Shown: positions 16,886 to 28,405 of the stretch, piece by piece
Layout: every line of letters begins with the position of its first letter
Position numbering within the stretch: the first letter of the stretch is position 1
From: Bifidobacterium pseudolongum subsp. pseudolongum DSM 20099
Lineage (GTDB): Bacteria > Actinomycetota > Actinomycetes > Actinomycetales > Bifidobacteriaceae
Length of the DNA stretch: 64,000 nt
Assembly (NCBI RefSeq): GCF_000771225.1
Contig: NZ_JDTZ01000002.1
Coordinates: 1 to 64,000, forward strand
Direction of reading: 5' to 3'
Position numbers and translations under genes: made by a program
Notes under the pieces: model-generated
Seen by the model: only the letters and a program-made list of their open reading frames with translations
The model's database searches: none
Told to the model about the DNA's origin: nothing

Positions 16886-18430
16886 TCACTCCGTTTCGCT
16901 GTCGATCTGCTCTTCGTCGTCGCCGATCTGGGCATCCTCATCGTTGAAGTCCTCAGCGACGTCGGTCAGGTCGGGGTCGGCCATCACGCCTTCCTCGTCA
17001 CGACGTTCGTTGCGTTCCTCCATCTCGGCGGGTTCGATGTCCATGGCGGCGCCTTCGCGCTGCTCCTCTTCCGGCAGGCGCGTCTCGTCGTCCATGTTCA
17101 CACCGTCCTCGTCGTCGAATGGCGCGTACTGCGCGTCATCCTCGGTCACGCCGAGCTTGGCCTGCAGGTCTTCGGGCAGATCCTCCACGTCGTAGTCGAC
17201 CACGAAGTCATCGCTCGTCTCATCCTCTTCGATATCGGCGTACTTGGCCTCCAGGTCGTCGATGAGCTCATCCATCGCCACGGCCTCGTCGGAGCGGCCG
17301 GCCTGCTCGAGGAAGTACTGCTCGGCCTGTGCGGCGCGCATGCGGTACTCCCCCGCCAAGCCCTTGGCGTGCACGAGTTTCGACGCGACCTCGATCGCCT
17401 GGTCCCACATGCCCAGATCGGCGAGCGCGCCGGCGTACACGAGGAACATCTCGGCCTTCGGTTCGCCGGTCAGGTGCTTGGCGTCGTCGGACAGCGCGAT
17501 GTCGATCGCCTTCTTGGGCTGTTCGAGCCCACGCTCGCAATCCGCCATGAACGGCAGGTAATCCAAGTAGCCGTTCATGCGGAACGCCGTGCGGAACTCG
17601 CGCAACGCGAGCTTGTAGTCGCCGTTGCGGTAGGCCACCATCGCGAGCGTCTCGCGGGCGAAATCGATGCGCGACGCCTGCTTGGCCACCCACTTGGCGT
17701 GCTCGAGCGCCGCCTTCGGGTCGTCGGCCTCAAGCGTGTACGCGGCCAGGATGTGCAGGCCGATGTTCTCGGCATGCTCCTTCGACAGTCCGCGCAGACG
17801 TTCGCGCTCGTCCTTGCTCAGCATGTTCCATTCCAGACCCTTGGGCATGACCGGCTCACCCGGACGACGGTCGGTGTAAGGGTTCTGCGAGGGGAAGCTG
17901 ACCGTGCCATCGGAGTTCTTGCGCGACTTCGACATGTACTCACGGCGCTTGTCGTCATGGTGGTTGAAGCGGTCCCCACGGCGGTCGTCATGATGGTTGT
18001 TGCGGCGGTCATCACGACGGAAATCCCTGCGGTCGCCATCACGGCGTTCGCCCTCGCGGTGGAAGTCACGGCGTTCGCCGTCACGGCGGTCATCACGACG
18101 GAAATCCCTGCGGTCGCCACGGTGGAAGTCACGGCGCTGGCCGTTGCCGTGGTTGTTGCGGTTCCTGCGGTCGCCCGAACGGTAGCCGCGCGACCCGCCC
18201 GACTCGCCGTCGCGGTGGAAACGCTGGCGGCGTTCGCCGTCCTGCCGGAATTCACCGCGTTCGCCGTCGCGGTGGAAGTCGCGGTTGCGGTGCTGGGAGC
18301 CGCTGCGGTGGAACGATCCGCCGCCTTGGCCCTTGCGCTGGCCGTAGCCCTTGCGCTTGCCGGAATTGTTCGACCCGTACCGGCGGTTCGACCCGTGTGA
18401 TTGATGCTGGGATCCGCGTTCGTCTGCCAT
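16886..18430 (-). CDS. RG/RD-rich N-terminus plus tetratricopeptide-like protein (Rv1691-like)
   Basis: A 514-residue protein in three parts. Residues 1-165 are a disordered Arg/Asp/Gly/His/Ser tract with repeats such as GERRDFHREGERRDGDRRDF. Charged RG/RD runs of this type commonly bind RNA. Residues about 195-390 are helical repeats of the tetratricopeptide kind (LHILAAYTLEADDPKAALEH, then YKLALREFRTAF). The last 130 residues are strongly acidic (Asp/Glu about half). M. tuberculosis has a TPR-type protein at the same place between tyrS and the HAD gene. The opposite charges of the two ends could allow self-association. Function unknown; a role near translation is an inference from neighbours. 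The start has AAAGG nine bases upstream. Confidence 0.85.
   Translation of the reverse strand: MADERGSQHQSHGSNRRYGSNNSGKRKGYGQRKGQGGGSFHRSGSQHRNRDFHRDGERGEFRQDGERRQRFHRDGESGGSRGYRSGDRRNRNNHGNGQRRDFHRGDRRDFRRDDRRDGERRDFHREGERRDGDRRDFRRDDRRNNHHDDRRGDRFNHHDDKRREYMSKSRKNSDGTVSFPSQNPYTDRRPGEPVMPKGLEWNMLSKDERERLRGLSKEHAENIGLHILAAYTLEADDPKAALEHAKWVAKQASRIDFARETLAMVAYRNGDYKLALREFRTAFRMNGYLDYLPFMADCERGLEQPKKAIDIALSDDAKHLTGEPKAEMFLVYAGALADLGMWDQAIEVASKLVHAKGLAGEYRMRAAQAEQYFLEQAGRSDEAVAMDELIDDLEAKYADIEEDETSDDFVVDYDVEDLPEDLQAKLGVTEDDAQYAPFDDEDGVNMDDETRLPEEEQREGAAMDIEPAEMEERNERRDEEGVMADPDLTDVAEDFNDEDAQIGDDEEQIDSETE
18005..18119. repeat. Direct repeats encoding the RG/RD-rich tract
   Basis: A block of about 36 bases (beginning GGCGGTCATCACGACGGAAA) occurs twice, at about 18005 and 18083, inside a longer array of degenerate GGAAGTCACGGCG-type units running from about 17950 to 18300. 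It is coding and encodes the RRDFRRDDRR motif. The repeats make the tract prone to length change by recombination. Confidence 0.8.
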
Positions 18431-18450
18431 TCTATGCCCTTTGCATTCGA

Positions 18451-18473
18451 GAGGCGGGCCGTGCGCCCGCCTC
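18451..18473 (-). terminator. GC-rich hairpin between tyrS and the RG-rich gene
   Basis: GAGGCGGG and CCCGCCTC form a perfect 8-bp stem with a seven-base loop, located 21 bases before the start of the RG-rich gene and 71 bases after tyrS. It has no T-tract. It may terminate or attenuate tyrS transcription. Confidence 0.45.
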
Positions 18474-18543
18474 ATCCGTTCTTATGTCTTCAGTGTAATC
18501 GCTCGCCGGCGCCGACGCGGCGCATTGGGGCGATAGCGTAAAC

Positions 18544-19866
18544 TCAGCCGAGCTCCACCACGCCAAGCGCCTTCTTGCCGCGGCGGATGAGCGCGAACCG
18601 GCCCTGCAGGAAGTCATCGGCGCCCAGCAGACGCTCCTGGTCCTCCACGCGCGCATTATTGAGATACACACCCCCCGAAGCGATTGTCTTGCGCGCTTCG
18701 GATATCGACTTGAACAACCCGGCACGCACACCGGCCTCGCTCACACGCTCACCGGCCGTGGCCGTGGCGAAGACCTTGGCTCCCTCTTCGTTCTCGACCT
18801 TGAGGCCGTCGAGCGCCGCTTCGAGCGTGTCCATGCCAATGGCCGCCAGGTCGCCGCCGCGTCCGAAGAGCGCCGCGGACGCCTCGATGGCCTGCCGTGT
18901 GGCGTCCTCGCCGTGCACGAGGCTTGTGACCTCCCATGCGAGCACACGCTGGGCCTCGCGGGCGCCCGGGTTCGTGGCGGTGCTCTCCATGAGGCGTTCG
19001 ATCTCCTGCTTCGGCAGGAACGTGAAGGCCTTGAGCAGGCTTTCCATCTCGGCGTCCGGGCGGTTGATCCAGAACTGGTAGAACCGGTACGGGCTGAGCA
19101 TCGTGGGGTCGAGCCACACGGCGTTGCCTTCGGACTTGCCGAATTTCTTGCCGCTGGCGTCGGTGATGATCGGACTGGCCATGACGTTCACATTGACGCC
19201 GCGCACCTTGTGGATCAGGTCGAGGCCCGACGTGAGGTTGCCCCACTGGTCGGATCCGCCGAGCTCGAGCACGCAGTCGAAATTGTCGTACAGGTGCAGG
19301 TAGTCGTTGCCTTGGAGCACCTGGTAGCTGAACTCGGTGAACGATATGCCCTCCTCCGAATTGAGGCGGCGTGCCACGATGTCCTTGGAGAGCATCGTGC
19401 CCAGACGGAAGTTCTTGCCCACGTCGCGCAGGAAATCGATGACGTTCATCGACGCCGTCCAGTCGTAGTTTGAGACAAAGCGCACCGGGTTGGCGCCGTC
19501 CTGCACGAGCACTTCGCCGATCTGTGCGCGCAGGCGATCGCACCAGCCGGCCACGATGTCCTTGGAGTTGAGCACGCGCTCACCTGACTGGCGCGGGTCG
19601 CCGATCAGGCCGGTGGCACCGCCCACGAGCGCGATCGGGTGGTGCCCGGCCGCCTGCAGGTGGCGCATGATGATGAGCTGCACGAGGTTGCCGATGTGCA
19701 GTGACGGCGCGGTGGGGTCGAACCCGCAGTAATAGGTGATCGGATCTCCATCGAGCGTCTCTGCGAGTCGTTCCCGGTCGGTCGACTGGGAAATCAACCC
19801 GCGCCATTCCAATTCATCCAGTACCGAATCGAATCCGGCTTCCTTGTAATCGATGACGTGAGCCAT
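18544..19866 (-). CDS. tyrS: Tyrosine--tRNA ligase
   Basis: A 440-residue class I synthetase. The HIGH motif appears as [10 protein letters not shown] near residue 55. The tyrosine-binding region [15 protein letters not shown] and GGSDQWGN is present, and KMSKS appears as [10 protein letters not shown] near residue 240. The C-terminal S4-like domain ([20 protein letters not shown]) binds the tRNA. Length is typical. A GGAGA site precedes the start by nine bases. No T-box leader is visible in the 94-base gap upstream. It is followed by the RG-rich protein, as in other actinobacteria. Confidence 0.97.
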   Translation of the reverse strand: MAHVIDYKEAGFDSVLDELEWRGLISQSTDRERLAETLDGDPITYYCGFDPTAPSLHIGNLVQLIIMRHLQAAGHHPIALVGGATGLIGDPRQSGERVLNSKDIVAGWCDRLRAQIGEVLVQDGANPVRFVSNYDWTASMNVIDFLRDVGKNFRLGTMLSKDIVARRLNSEEGISFTEFSYQVLQGNDYLHLYDNFDCVLELGGSDQWGNLTSGLDLIHKVRGVNVNVMASPIITDASGKKFGKSEGNAVWLDPTMLSPYRFYQFWINRPDAEMESLLKAFTFLPKQEIERLMESTATNPGAREAQRVLAWEVTSLVHGEDATRQAIEASAALFGRGGDLAAIGMDTLEAALDGLKVENEEGAKVFATATAGERVSEAGVRAGLFKSISEARKTIASGGVYLNNARVEDQERLLGADDFLQGRFALIRRGKKALGVVELG

Positions 19867-19960
19867 GCCTAATGTTCTCCTGAATCTGACGTATGTCTAC
19901 GCGGGGCGCGTGCATAGCACGGCCCCGGCCGGTTCCCAGTGTCGCACGGCTCGCAGACAC

Positions 19961-20455
19961 TCACCGGCCTTTGCCGTGGGGTTTTGCGAAGCGGTCGGGC
20001 GAGAACGTCTCGGCGGTCGCGCTGATTTTGTCGGCGGCGGTGACGAGCCAGCCTTCCACATGGCGCGGTGGAACCGGCGTGAGCGGGAACATGTGTGTGC
20101 GGATGCTGTTGGCCACCACGTCGTCGATGGCGAAATCGGCGCGCGCATTGCGTTCGGCCGTGACCGGGTGCCTGAACCCATGCCAGCGGTGTGTGCCGTT
20201 GTCATACTCGTGCCAGTCGTACAGGAAATAGTCGTGGAGCAGGGCGGCGCGCACCAGTGAGCGCAGGTCCACGCGCCGCCACAGGCGCAGGCGGTCGGCG
20301 AACCACACGGCCAGACGCGCGACGCGCACCGAATGCTCGTAGGTCGTCACGTTGCCGTGCTGGTACGCGCGGCGCTCCACCTCCATATGCTCATGCGTCA
20401 GGATGTCGGCGCCGTAATGGCGCACGATGCGGTCGATCGCGCGTCTGCTGAGCAC
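19961..20455 (-). CDS. HD-domain phosphohydrolase-like protein
   Basis: A 164-residue soluble protein. The metal-binding HD pattern is seen as YEHSVRVARLAVWFADR (first His, residue 40) and LVRAALLHDYFLYDWHE (the HD pair, residues 74-75), with a later conserved SIRTHMFPL histidine. Small HD proteins of this type often hydrolyse nucleotides or related phosphate esters; the substrate here is unknown. It lies between argH and tyrS in the same direction, separated from argH by a strong hairpin, so it probably uses readthrough or a promoter of its own. Confidence 0.82.
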   Translation of the reverse strand: MLSRRAIDRIVRHYGADILTHEHMEVERRAYQHGNVTTYEHSVRVARLAVWFADRLRLWRRVDLRSLVRAALLHDYFLYDWHEYDNGTHRWHGFRHPVTAERNARADFAIDDVVANSIRTHMFPLTPVPPRHVEGWLVTAADKISATAETFSPDRFAKPHGKGR

Positions 20456-20482
20456 GACTCCCCCTGCCTGCGCACACGGATT

Positions 20483-20529
20483 GCGTCCGGTGTGGCGGCG
20501 GTATGCGCGGCCGCCGCCACACCGGACGC
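20483..20529 (-). terminator. Terminator hairpin behind argH
   Basis: Perfect 19-base arms (GCGTCCGGTGTGGCGGCGG with its complement) flank a nine-base loop, starting one base after the argH stop codon. There is no T-tract. The stem is very GC-rich and should end the arginine operon. Confidence 0.75.
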
Positions 20530-20530
20530 G

Positions 20531-22042
20531 TCACGCCTGGTCGGCGTCGTGCAGTTTGACAATCGCCTCGGGCGAGACATACGCCGTGCCGTCGCTGCTC
20601 GCGTGGAAATACGTGCGCAGCTGTTCGACAGCGGATTTGGCGGAGACGATCTGCTCGCGCACGCGGGTCGGCGCGGTGCCGCCCTTGCCGGCGCGCGCGG
20701 CGACCGAGCCTTCGGTGGAGAGCACTTCGCGCACACCCACGGCCTGTTCGGCGGGCAGGAATTCGCGGAACACCTCGATGAAATCGTCGTCGGTCAGGTC
20801 CCACAGCTCTTCGCCGCGGCCTTCGGCGATCTTGACGCATGCGCCGGAAAGCTCATGAGCGTGGCGGAACGGCACGCCCTGCTTGACGAGCCACTCGGCA
20901 ATGTCGGTGGCGAGCGCGAAGCCGGTCGGCGCCTCGGCCTCGAGACGGGCGGCGTCGAAGGTCATCGTGGCCACCATGCCGGTGAACGCAGGTAGCAGCA
21001 CTTCGAGTGTGTCGACCTGATCGAACACGGCCTCTTTGTCTTCCTGCAAATCGCGCGCGTACGCGGTGGGCAGGCCTTTGAGCGTGGCGAGCAGGCCGGT
21101 CAGGTCGCCGATGAGGCGGCCGGCCTTGCCGCGCGCGAGTTCGGCGATGTCGGGGTTCTTCTTCTGCGGCATGATCGAGGAGCCGGTCGAGTACGCGTCG
21201 TCGAGCCGCACGAAGGCGAACTCCTGCGTGTTCCAGATGATGATCTCCTCGGCCAGGCGGCTGATGTCGACGCCGGCCATAGCCGCGACGAACGAGAACT
21301 CCGCCACGAGATCGCGGCTCGCGGTGCCATCGATGGAGTTTTCGGTGACGGTCGTGAACCCCAGTTCGCGTGCCACGGCCACCGGTTCGAGGCCGAGCGT
21401 GTTGCCGGCGAGCGCACCGGAGCCGTAGGGACTCGCGTCAATGCGCCGGTCCCAATCGCGCAGGCGGTCCACGTCGCGCAGCAGCGGCCACACGTGCGCC
21501 ATGAGCTGGTGCGCGAGCAGCACGGGCTGGGCGTGCTGCATGTGGGTGCGGCCGGGCATCACGGTGCGACCGACTTTGAGGGACTGGTCGATGAGCGCCA
21601 TGCACAGGTCGAGCAGTTGGTTGGCGATGACGCGCGACTGGCGGCGCAGCCACATGCGGATCAGCGCGGCGATCTGGTCGTTGCGCGAACGGCCGGCGCG
21701 CAGTTTGCCGCCCAGCTCGTCGCCGGCGATCTCCAGCAGGCCGCGTTCGAGCGCGGTCGCTTCGTCCTCGTCGTCCTCGACCGGTGCGAACGCGCCGGTG
21801 TCCACGCGGTATTGCAGCTCGTTGAGCGCCGCTTCCATGCGCTGCAGCTCGTCGGAGGTGAGCAGTCCCGCGCGGGCCAAGGCACGGGCGTGTGCGCGCG
21901 AACCCGCGATGTCGTCGTCGGCCAGACGCCAGTCGAACTGCGTGGATTTGCTCAGCGCGGCGAGCTCGGGCGACGGGCCGGACGAGAACCGCCCGCCCCA
22001 CAATGCCAGATGCTCCCCTTCGTGCGTGGTGCCCTCGGTCAT
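20531..22042 (-). CDS. argH: Argininosuccinate lyase
   Basis: A 503-residue enzyme that splits argininosuccinate to arginine and fumarate, the last step of the pathway. It belongs to the fumarase/aspartase superfamily: signature [20 protein letters not shown] near residue 290, substrate segments [11 protein letters not shown] at the N-terminus, [10 protein letters not shown], and [12 protein letters not shown] Glu/Asp-rich insertion at residues 84-95 ([15 protein letters not shown]) makes it somewhat longer than usual. A hairpin followed by TTTTT lies between argG and this gene, so its expression relative to argG may be limited. Confidence 0.97.
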   Translation of the reverse strand: MTEGTTHEGEHLALWGGRFSSGPSPELAALSKSTQFDWRLADDDIAGSRAHARALARAGLLTSDELQRMEAALNELQYRVDTGAFAPVEDDEDEATALERGLLEIAGDELGGKLRAGRSRNDQIAALIRMWLRRQSRVIANQLLDLCMALIDQSLKVGRTVMPGRTHMQHAQPVLLAHQLMAHVWPLLRDVDRLRDWDRRIDASPYGSGALAGNTLGLEPVAVARELGFTTVTENSIDGTASRDLVAEFSFVAAMAGVDISRLAEEIIIWNTQEFAFVRLDDAYSTGSSIMPQKKNPDIAELARGKAGRLIGDLTGLLATLKGLPTAYARDLQEDKEAVFDQVDTLEVLLPAFTGMVATMTFDAARLEAEAPTGFALATDIAEWLVKQGVPFRHAHELSGACVKIAEGRGEELWDLTDDDFIEVFREFLPAEQAVGVREVLSTEGSVAARAGKGGTAPTRVREQIVSAKSAVEQLRTYFHASSDGTAYVSPEAIVKLHDADQA

Positions 22043-22075
22043 GGTTTCCTCTCTTTCCCGGTGCCTTGCCGGCCG

Positions 22076-22119
22076 AAAAAGGGCGGCCGCGCGCGGCTCG
22101 TGCCGCGGGCGCGCCGCCC
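22076..22119 (-). terminator. Intrinsic terminator between argG and argH
   Basis: On the minus strand GGGCGGC pairs with GCCGCCC, with a long GC-rich inner fold, and is followed directly by TTTTT. It lies in the 117-base gap behind argG and 34 bases before the argH start. The terminator must be leaky, or argH must have another promoter. Confidence 0.65.
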
Positions 22120-22159
22120 GTCTGTTCGCGCAGCGGATGCAACCGCCTGGTGATGTGCC

Positions 22160-23398
<1,239 letters not shown>

Positions 23399-23429
23399 GT
23401 CTTGCCTTTCTTCAGGTGCGATACGCGCC

Positions 23430-23461
23430 AGTATATACAAAAGTGTGTATAAATATGCATT
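23430..23461 (-). promoter_or_regulatory. argG promoter with two ARG boxes
   Basis: Two imperfect palindromes of the ArgR type stand in tandem: TGTGTATAAATATGCATT (23444-23461) and GTATATACAAAAGTG just downstream on the transcript. The -10 element TATACT (23430-23435, minus) lies in the second, so bound ArgR would cover the polymerase site. The first box shares bases with the argR terminator hairpin. Confidence 0.7.
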
Positions 23462-23485
23462 GTGGGCACGATGTGCCCACAATGC
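23457..23485 (-). terminator. Terminator hairpin behind argR
   Basis: A perfect 13-bp stem (GCATTGTGGGCAC) with a three-base loop lies six bases after the argR stop. No T-tract is present, but an AT-rich stretch follows on the minus strand. Its promoter-proximal arm runs into the ARG box of argG. Confidence 0.65.
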
Positions 23486-23491
23486 GAATGC

Positions 23492-24013
23492 TCAGCCGCG
23501 TTTGGACGCGATGTCAAGCAGCCATGCGCTGCGCCGCAGGGCCGACTGGTCGTCCTGGCAGATCACCAGCACGGTGTCGTCGCCGGCGATCGTGCCGAGG
23601 ATGCCCGGGACGGCGTGGCGGTCGATGACGCTCGCCACGTATTGGGCGGCGCCCGACGAGGTGTGCACCACGATGAGGTTGCGCGCACGGGCCACCGAGG
23701 TGACGATGCCCGACAGTACTTTCGACATCTGCTGCTGGGCACGCTCATCGGGCTCGTGGCCCTCCGCCTCCGCCGGCGCGTGCTCACCGACGGTGTAGGC
23801 GAGCACGCCGTCTGGCAGGCGTGTCTTCGTGGCGTTGATCTCGTCGAGATCGCGGCTCAATGTGGCTTGGGTCACATCGATGCCCTGGCTACTGAGGATT
23901 TCGGAGAGCTCCGCCTGCGACGTGACCACATTGTTCTCGAGCGCCTGCTCGATCGCGTTCAAGCGCGCGATGCGGCTCGCCGGACGTTGCATCGGCTGGG
24001 AGTCCTGCGTCAT
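23492..24013 (-). CDS. argR: Arginine repressor ArgR
   Basis: A 173-residue regulator that forms hexamers with arginine and binds ARG boxes. The N-terminal winged-helix domain has [20 protein letters not shown] and the recognition helix [11 protein letters not shown]. The C-terminal oligomerisation and arginine-binding domain has [15 protein letters not shown] (the GD pair contacts arginine). The start ATG overlaps the argF stop by four bases. It therefore controls its own operon from within. Matching boxes are found before argC and argG. Confidence 0.96.
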   Translation of the reverse strand: MTQDSQPMQRPASRIARLNAIEQALENNVVTSQAELSEILSSQGIDVTQATLSRDLDEINATKTRLPDGVLAYTVGEHAPAEAEGHEPDERAQQQMSKVLSGIVTSVARARNLIVVHTSSGAAQYVASVIDRHAVPGILGTIAGDDTVLVICQDDQSALRRSAWLLDIASKRG

Positions 24014-24975
24014 CAGACCAGCAGGCTTTCGTCGCCACGCTGCTTGCCGATGAGCCAGGTGAGCAGCGCCTTCTGCGCGTGCAACCGGTTCTCGGCCTCG
24101 TCCCACACGACCGACTGCGGGCCGTCAATGACCTCGGCGGTCACCTCCTTGCCGCGGTAGGCGGGCAGGCAGTGCTGGAACAGCGCATCGGGCTTGGCAT
24201 ACCCCATGAGCTCCTCGTTGACCTGATAGGGCCAGAACGGCTTGGAACGCACAGCGTACTGCGATTCCTCGCCCATCGAGACCCAAGTGTCAGTGAACAC
24301 GCAGTCCGCGCCGGCCACGGCCTCGCGCGGACTGGTCGTCACGAGGATCGATCCGCCGGTCGTGGCGGCGATCGCCTCGGCGTCCTGCACAATCGCCTCA
24401 TCGGGCAGGTAGCCGTTCGGGCCGGCCACGGCCACATGCATGCCGGCCACGGCGCCCGCGAGCAGGTACGAGTTCGCCATGTTGTTCGCCGCATCGCCCA
24501 AGTACGCAATCGACATGCCTTCGAGCGCGTCGACGCCACCCTTGAACTGGGCCAGGGTCAGGAAGTCGGCGAGCACCTGGCAGGGGTGGAATTCGTCGGT
24601 GAGCGCGTTGACGACCGGCACTGTGGCCACCGAGGCCATCTCCTCGATGCGCGACTGTTCGAACGTGCGCCAGACGATTGCATACGCCATGCGCGTGAGC
24701 ACTTCGGTCGTGTCGCTGATTGGCTCGCCACGACCCAACTGGGACCCGGACTTGTCGATGACGAGCGGATAACCGCCCAATTCGGCCACGCCGATCGAGA
24801 AGCTCGAGCGCGTGCGCGTGCTCGGCTTGTCGAAGAGCACGGCCACGCCCTGCGGCCCCTCGAAAGGTCGGTGGTGAAAACGGTTCTCGCGGAACTTCAT
24901 GCCCAGTTCCAGAATCTGCTTTTGCTCCTCGTGATTGACGTCGTCATCGCGAAGCATGTGCCGAAGCTGCGCCAT
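24013..24975 (-). CDS. argF: Ornithine carbamoyltransferase
   Basis: A 320-residue enzyme that makes citrulline from ornithine and carbamoyl phosphate. The carbamoyl-phosphate motif STRTRSSF is in [19 protein letters not shown] near residue 52. [11 protein letters not shown], the ornithine loop DTWVSMGEE and the [11 protein letters not shown] motif near the C-terminus are all intact. GGAGG precedes the chosen ATG by six bases; the longer upstream frame overlaps argD and is spurious. Given the neighbours the role is biosynthetic rather than degradative. Confidence 0.97.
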   Translation of the reverse strand: MAQLRHMLRDDDVNHEEQKQILELGMKFRENRFHHRPFEGPQGVAVLFDKPSTRTRSSFSIGVAELGGYPLVIDKSGSQLGRGEPISDTTEVLTRMAYAIVWRTFEQSRIEEMASVATVPVVNALTDEFHPCQVLADFLTLAQFKGGVDALEGMSIAYLGDAANNMANSYLLAGAVAGMHVAVAGPNGYLPDEAIVQDAEAIAATTGGSILVTTSPREAVAGADCVFTDTWVSMGEESQYAVRSKPFWPYQVNEELMGYAKPDALFQHCLPAYRGKEVTAEVIDGPQSVVWDEAENRLHAQKALLTWLIGKQRGDESLLV

Positions 24976-25019
24976 AATGGCCTCCTTGCTGTATGGTGGG
25001 TGGTTTTCGGCTCCCGCGC

Positions 25020-26282
25020 CTATTCGGTCGCCAGATCGTTCGGCATGAGGGCGAGGATGCCGACGGCCTCGTTGATGTCCTGTTCGCTCGCGATCAACGG
25101 CGGTGCCAGACGTAGCACGGTCGGCGACGGTGCGTTGATGATCAGACCGTGGTCGAGCGCCCATCCCACAGCGGCATGCGCGCACGGCCGCGTCAGCACG
25201 ATCGCATTGAGCAGGCCGCGGCCGCGCACCGACGCGAACAGCGGGTTGTCGGTGGCCATGATGCCCGTGCGCAGTTGCTCGCCGCGCTCGTTCGCCTGCG
25301 CCACAAGCCCTTCGCGTTCGATCACGCCGATGGTGGCGAGGGCCGCCGCGGCGCCAAGCGGGTTGCCGGCGAACGTCGAACCATGGGTGCCGGGCGAGAA
25401 CAACGCCGAGAGTTCCTCGCCGAACGAGATCATGCCGCCCATCGGGAATCCGCCGGCCACGCCTTTGGCAAAGGTTACGATGTCGGGGGTGATGCCGCCC
25501 AGATCGTCGCGCTGGAACGCGAACCATGCGCCCGTGCGGCCCATGCCGGTCTGCACCTCGTCGACGATCATCAGGGCGTTGTGCTCGTCGCACAGCGCCC
25601 GCACGCCGCGGATGTACTCGGCGTCGAGTGGCAGCACGCCCGCCTCGCCCTGAATCAGTTCCATGATGACCGCGGCCACCGGGCCTTTGCCGTCATCGGT
25701 GGCGAGCGCGGCGCCCATCGCGTCGAGGTCGTTGGCCTCGACGAACTCGATATTCGGCACAAGAGGCTCGAACGGCGTGCGGATCGCCGGCTTCCAGGTG
25801 GCCGAAAGCGCACCCATCGTGCGCCCGTGGAATCCGTGGGTCAGCGCGAGGATGCGGTAGGGGCGCGCATCGTCGGTCTGCAGGGTGGCGCCGTACAGCT
25901 TGGCCATCTTGAGCGCGGCCTCGTTGGCCTCGGTCCCTGAATTGCCGAAGTAGACGTGCGAGCCCTGCGGGGCGCCGGCGAGTTCGATGAGCTTGGTGGC
26001 CAGTTCGATCTGCGGCTTGGTCGCGAAATAGTTGCTCACGTGCGCGGCGCGCTGTGCCTGTTGCGCGACGGCCTCGCACCAGTCCGGGTGTGCGTAGCCG
26101 AGCGCGTTCACCGCGATGCCCGCGAGGAAGTCGAGGTATTCGTTGCCGTCGACGTCCCACACGCGCATGCCCTGCCCATGGTCGAGCACGCGCAGCGGCG
26201 TGCCGAACACGTGCATGTGCACATCGTCGTATTTGCCGAGCCAAGCGGCGTCCTGCCCCAGTGGCTGTGTCTCAGTTGCCAT
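25020..26282 (-). CDS. argD: Acetylornithine aminotransferase
   Basis: A 420-residue pyridoxal-phosphate class III aminotransferase. Seen: [20 protein letters not shown], the cofactor loop [17 protein letters not shown] near residue 112, [17 protein letters not shown], the cofactor aspartate in [15 protein letters not shown], and the Schiff-base lysine in [17 protein letters not shown] near residue 272. It transfers an amino group from glutamate to N-acetylglutamate semialdehyde and in many bacteria also serves the succinyl-diaminopimelate step. The start lies inside the last 11 bases of argB. Confidence 0.96.
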   Translation of the reverse strand: MATETQPLGQDAAWLGKYDDVHMHVFGTPLRVLDHGQGMRVWDVDGNEYLDFLAGIAVNALGYAHPDWCEAVAQQAQRAAHVSNYFATKPQIELATKLIELAGAPQGSHVYFGNSGTEANEAALKMAKLYGATLQTDDARPYRILALTHGFHGRTMGALSATWKPAIRTPFEPLVPNIEFVEANDLDAMGAALATDDGKGPVAAVIMELIQGEAGVLPLDAEYIRGVRALCDEHNALMIVDEVQTGMGRTGAWFAFQRDDLGGITPDIVTFAKGVAGGFPMGGMISFGEELSALFSPGTHGSTFAGNPLGAAAALATIGVIEREGLVAQANERGEQLRTGIMATDNPLFASVRGRGLLNAIVLTRPCAHAAVGWALDHGLIINAPSPTVLRLAPPLIASEQDINEAVGILALMPNDLATE

Positions 26283-27228
26283 ATGAGCTCCTCATTTCCA
26301 GTCCTTCACCCGGTTCGACCATCGTGCCGATGCCCGCCGAGGTGAATATCTCGTTGAGTATGGAGTGTGGTTTGCGTCCGTCGATGATGTGCGCCTGGCG
26401 CACGCCGCCGTCGATGGCGCGGATGCACGCCTCCATCTTGGGGCGCATGCCCGATTCGAGGTCGGGCAGCAGGTCGCGCAGGTCCTCGACGCCGATGCGG
26501 CCGATGAGCGAATTGCGGTCGGGCCAGTCCGCGTACAGGCCGTCCACATCCGTGAGGATGACGAGCTTGTGCGCGCCGAGCGCGGTGGCAAGCGCGGCCG
26601 CGGCGGAATCGGCGTTGACGTTGAGCACCTCGGTGGCGTCGTCCTCGTTCGGGGCGACCGACGAGACGACGGGGATGCGACCGGCGTTGATCAAATCGAT
26701 CACGGCCGAGGCATCGACGCCGACGACGTCGCCCACCAGGCCGATGTCGGTGGGCTTGCCGTCGATGAGCGGCTTGCGTTGGATCGCGGAGAACAGCGCG
26801 CCGTCCTCACCGGACAGGCCGACGGCAAGGGGTCCGTGCGCGTTGATCAGGCCGACGAGTTCGCGCGAGACCTTGCCGGTGAGCACCATGCGCACCACAT
26901 CCATCGCCTCGGGCGTCGTGACGCGCAGGCCGCCCTTGAACTCGGAGTGGATGCCCAAGGCCTTGAGCATGTGCGAGATCTGCGGGCCGCCGCCGTGCAC
27001 GATCACCGGGTGCAGGCCCACTTGGCGCAGGAACACCATGTCTTCGGCGAAGCATTCCTTGAGGTGGTCGTCGACCATCGCGTTGCCACCGTATTTGATG
27101 ACGATCGTCTTGCCGTAGAATTCCTCAAGCCACGGCAGTGCCTCGATGAGCACTTCCGCCTTCTGGTCGGCGCGCAGGTCGGTGTGCACGTCGAGGTGGA
27201 ATCCCGGTCCTTTCAGTTCCTTTGCCAT
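26272..27228 (-). CDS. argB: Acetylglutamate kinase
   Basis: A 318-residue amino-acid kinase. Motifs: [11 protein letters not shown] near residue 40, [11 protein letters not shown] near residue 76, [29 protein letters not shown] near the nucleotide site, and [12 protein letters not shown] near the C-terminus. The N-terminal extension before KTIVIK (about 40 residues) is the helix found in the arginine-sensitive hexameric form, which suggests feedback inhibition by arginine. The start ATG has GAGG upstream and lies four bases after the argJ stop. Confidence 0.96.
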   Translation of the reverse strand: MAKELKGPGFHLDVHTDLRADQKAEVLIEALPWLEEFYGKTIVIKYGGNAMVDDHLKECFAEDMVFLRQVGLHPVIVHGGGPQISHMLKALGIHSEFKGGLRVTTPEAMDVVRMVLTGKVSRELVGLINAHGPLAVGLSGEDGALFSAIQRKPLIDGKPTDIGLVGDVVGVDASAVIDLINAGRIPVVSSVAPNEDDATEVLNVNADSAAAALATALGAHKLVILTDVDGLYADWPDRNSLIGRIGVEDLRDLLPDLESGMRPKMEACIRAIDGGVRQAHIIDGRKPHSILNEIFTSAGIGTMVEPGEGLEMRSSYGN

Positions 27229-27232
27229 ATCC

Positions 27233-28405
27233 TCAGCTCTCGTAGTCCGCATTGATGTGCACGTATTCGTGGGTCAGGTCGTCGGTCCACACGGTGGCGG
27301 ACTCTGTGCCCGCATGCAGGTCCACGTCGATGTCGATCTGGCGTGGCGTCATGTCGACCTCGCTGCGGTCGCGGCCAGGTTTGCCGCCATCGCAGATGCG
27401 CACGCCGTTGACATCGACCGTCACCGCGTCGGGGTCGTAGGGCGCCACATCCACCGGCACGGTGCCGAGTGAGCTGACGATGCGCCCCCAGTTGGGGTCG
27501 TTGCCACTGATCGCGCATTTGAGCAGGTTCGACGACGCGATCGCACGTCCACACGCCAGCGCCGCATCCTCGCTTGTGGCACCGGCCACGGTGATGCGGA
27601 TGTCGTGGCTCGCGCCTTCGCCGTCACCGATGATCTGGCGGGCCAAGCTCGCACAGCAGTTCGCGATGAGGTCGTTGAACTCATCCGGGTCGGGTTCGAT
27701 GCCCGAGGCTCCCGAGGCCAGCAGCAGCACGGTGTCGTTGGTGGACATGCAACCGTCCACGTCAATGCGGTTGAACGAAGTGTCGACCGCCGCTCCCAGC
27801 GCCGCTTGGAGCTGGCCGGCTGTCACCACGGCGTCGGTGGTGACCACACAGAGCATCGTGGCAAGCTGTGGGGCGATCATGCCCGAGCCCTTGACCATGC
27901 CGCCCACACGGAATCCGTTCGACCCCATGCGTGTGACTGTCTTGGGTTTGGTGTCGGTCGTCATGATCGCGTGGGCGGCGTCCTCGCCGGCGGCCATCGT
28001 CGGCTCAAGCTTGGCGAAGGCGCGCGCGGCGCCGTCAAGCACCTTGTCGAGCGGAAGCAGTTCACCGATGAGACCGGTGGAGCATACGGCCACTTCGCCG
28101 TCTTCGGTGCCGAGCAGCCCGGCCACCTCATGTGCGGTTGCCACGGATTGCGCATACCCCGCTTCGCCGGTGCATGCGTTGGCGCCGCCGGAGTTGAGGA
28201 TGACGGCCTTGAGCGAACCGTTGGCCACGGCCTTGCGCGACCATTGCACGGGCGCGGCGCAGAACCGGTTGGTGGTGAACACGCCGGCGGCGGCCGTGAG
28301 CGGCCCCTCATTCACGACGAGCGCCACATCTTTCTTGCCCGGTGTAGCCGAGATGCCGGCTTCGACACCGGCCGCTGAGAATCCTTGCGCGAATGTCACG
28401 CTCAT
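27233..28405 (-). CDS. argJ: Bifunctional ornithine acetyltransferase / N-acetylglutamate synthase
   Basis: A 390-residue self-cleaving enzyme that recycles the acetyl group from N-acetylornithine to glutamate. The cleavage site is visible in [20 protein letters not shown]: processing before the Thr of ATML gives two chains and frees the catalytic Thr. [12 protein letters not shown] and GNDPNWGRI are intact. Its presence explains why no separate argA or argE is needed in this block. The start overlaps the argC stop by four bases (ATGA). Confidence 0.96.
   Translation of the reverse strand: MSVTFAQGFSAAGVEAGISATPGKKDVALVVNEGPLTAAAGVFTTNRFCAAPVQWSRKAVANGSLKAVILNSGGANACTGEAGYAQSVATAHEVAGLLGTEDGEVAVCSTGLIGELLPLDKVLDGAARAFAKLEPTMAAGEDAAHAIMTTDTKPKTVTRMGSNGFRVGGMVKGSGMIAPQLATMLCVVTTDAVVTAGQLQAALGAAVDTSFNRIDVDGCMSTNDTVLLLASGASGIEPDPDEFNDLIANCCASLARQIIGDGEGASHDIRITVAGATSEDAALACGRAIASSNLLKCAISGNDPNWGRIVSSLGTVPVDVAPYDPDAVTVDVNGVRICDGGKPGRDRSEVDMTPRQIDIDVDLHAGTESATVWTDDLTHEYVHINADYES

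Noticed and set aside
17950..18300. Repeated GC-rich units that at first look like a CRISPR array
   Set aside because: The units are coding, degenerate and in frame with an Arg/Asp-rich protein. There are no unique spacers of even length and no cas genes.
19867..19960. T-box leader before tyrS
   Set aside because: The gap is 94 bases and lacks the T-box core and a terminator/antiterminator pair. The same holds for the gap before pheS.
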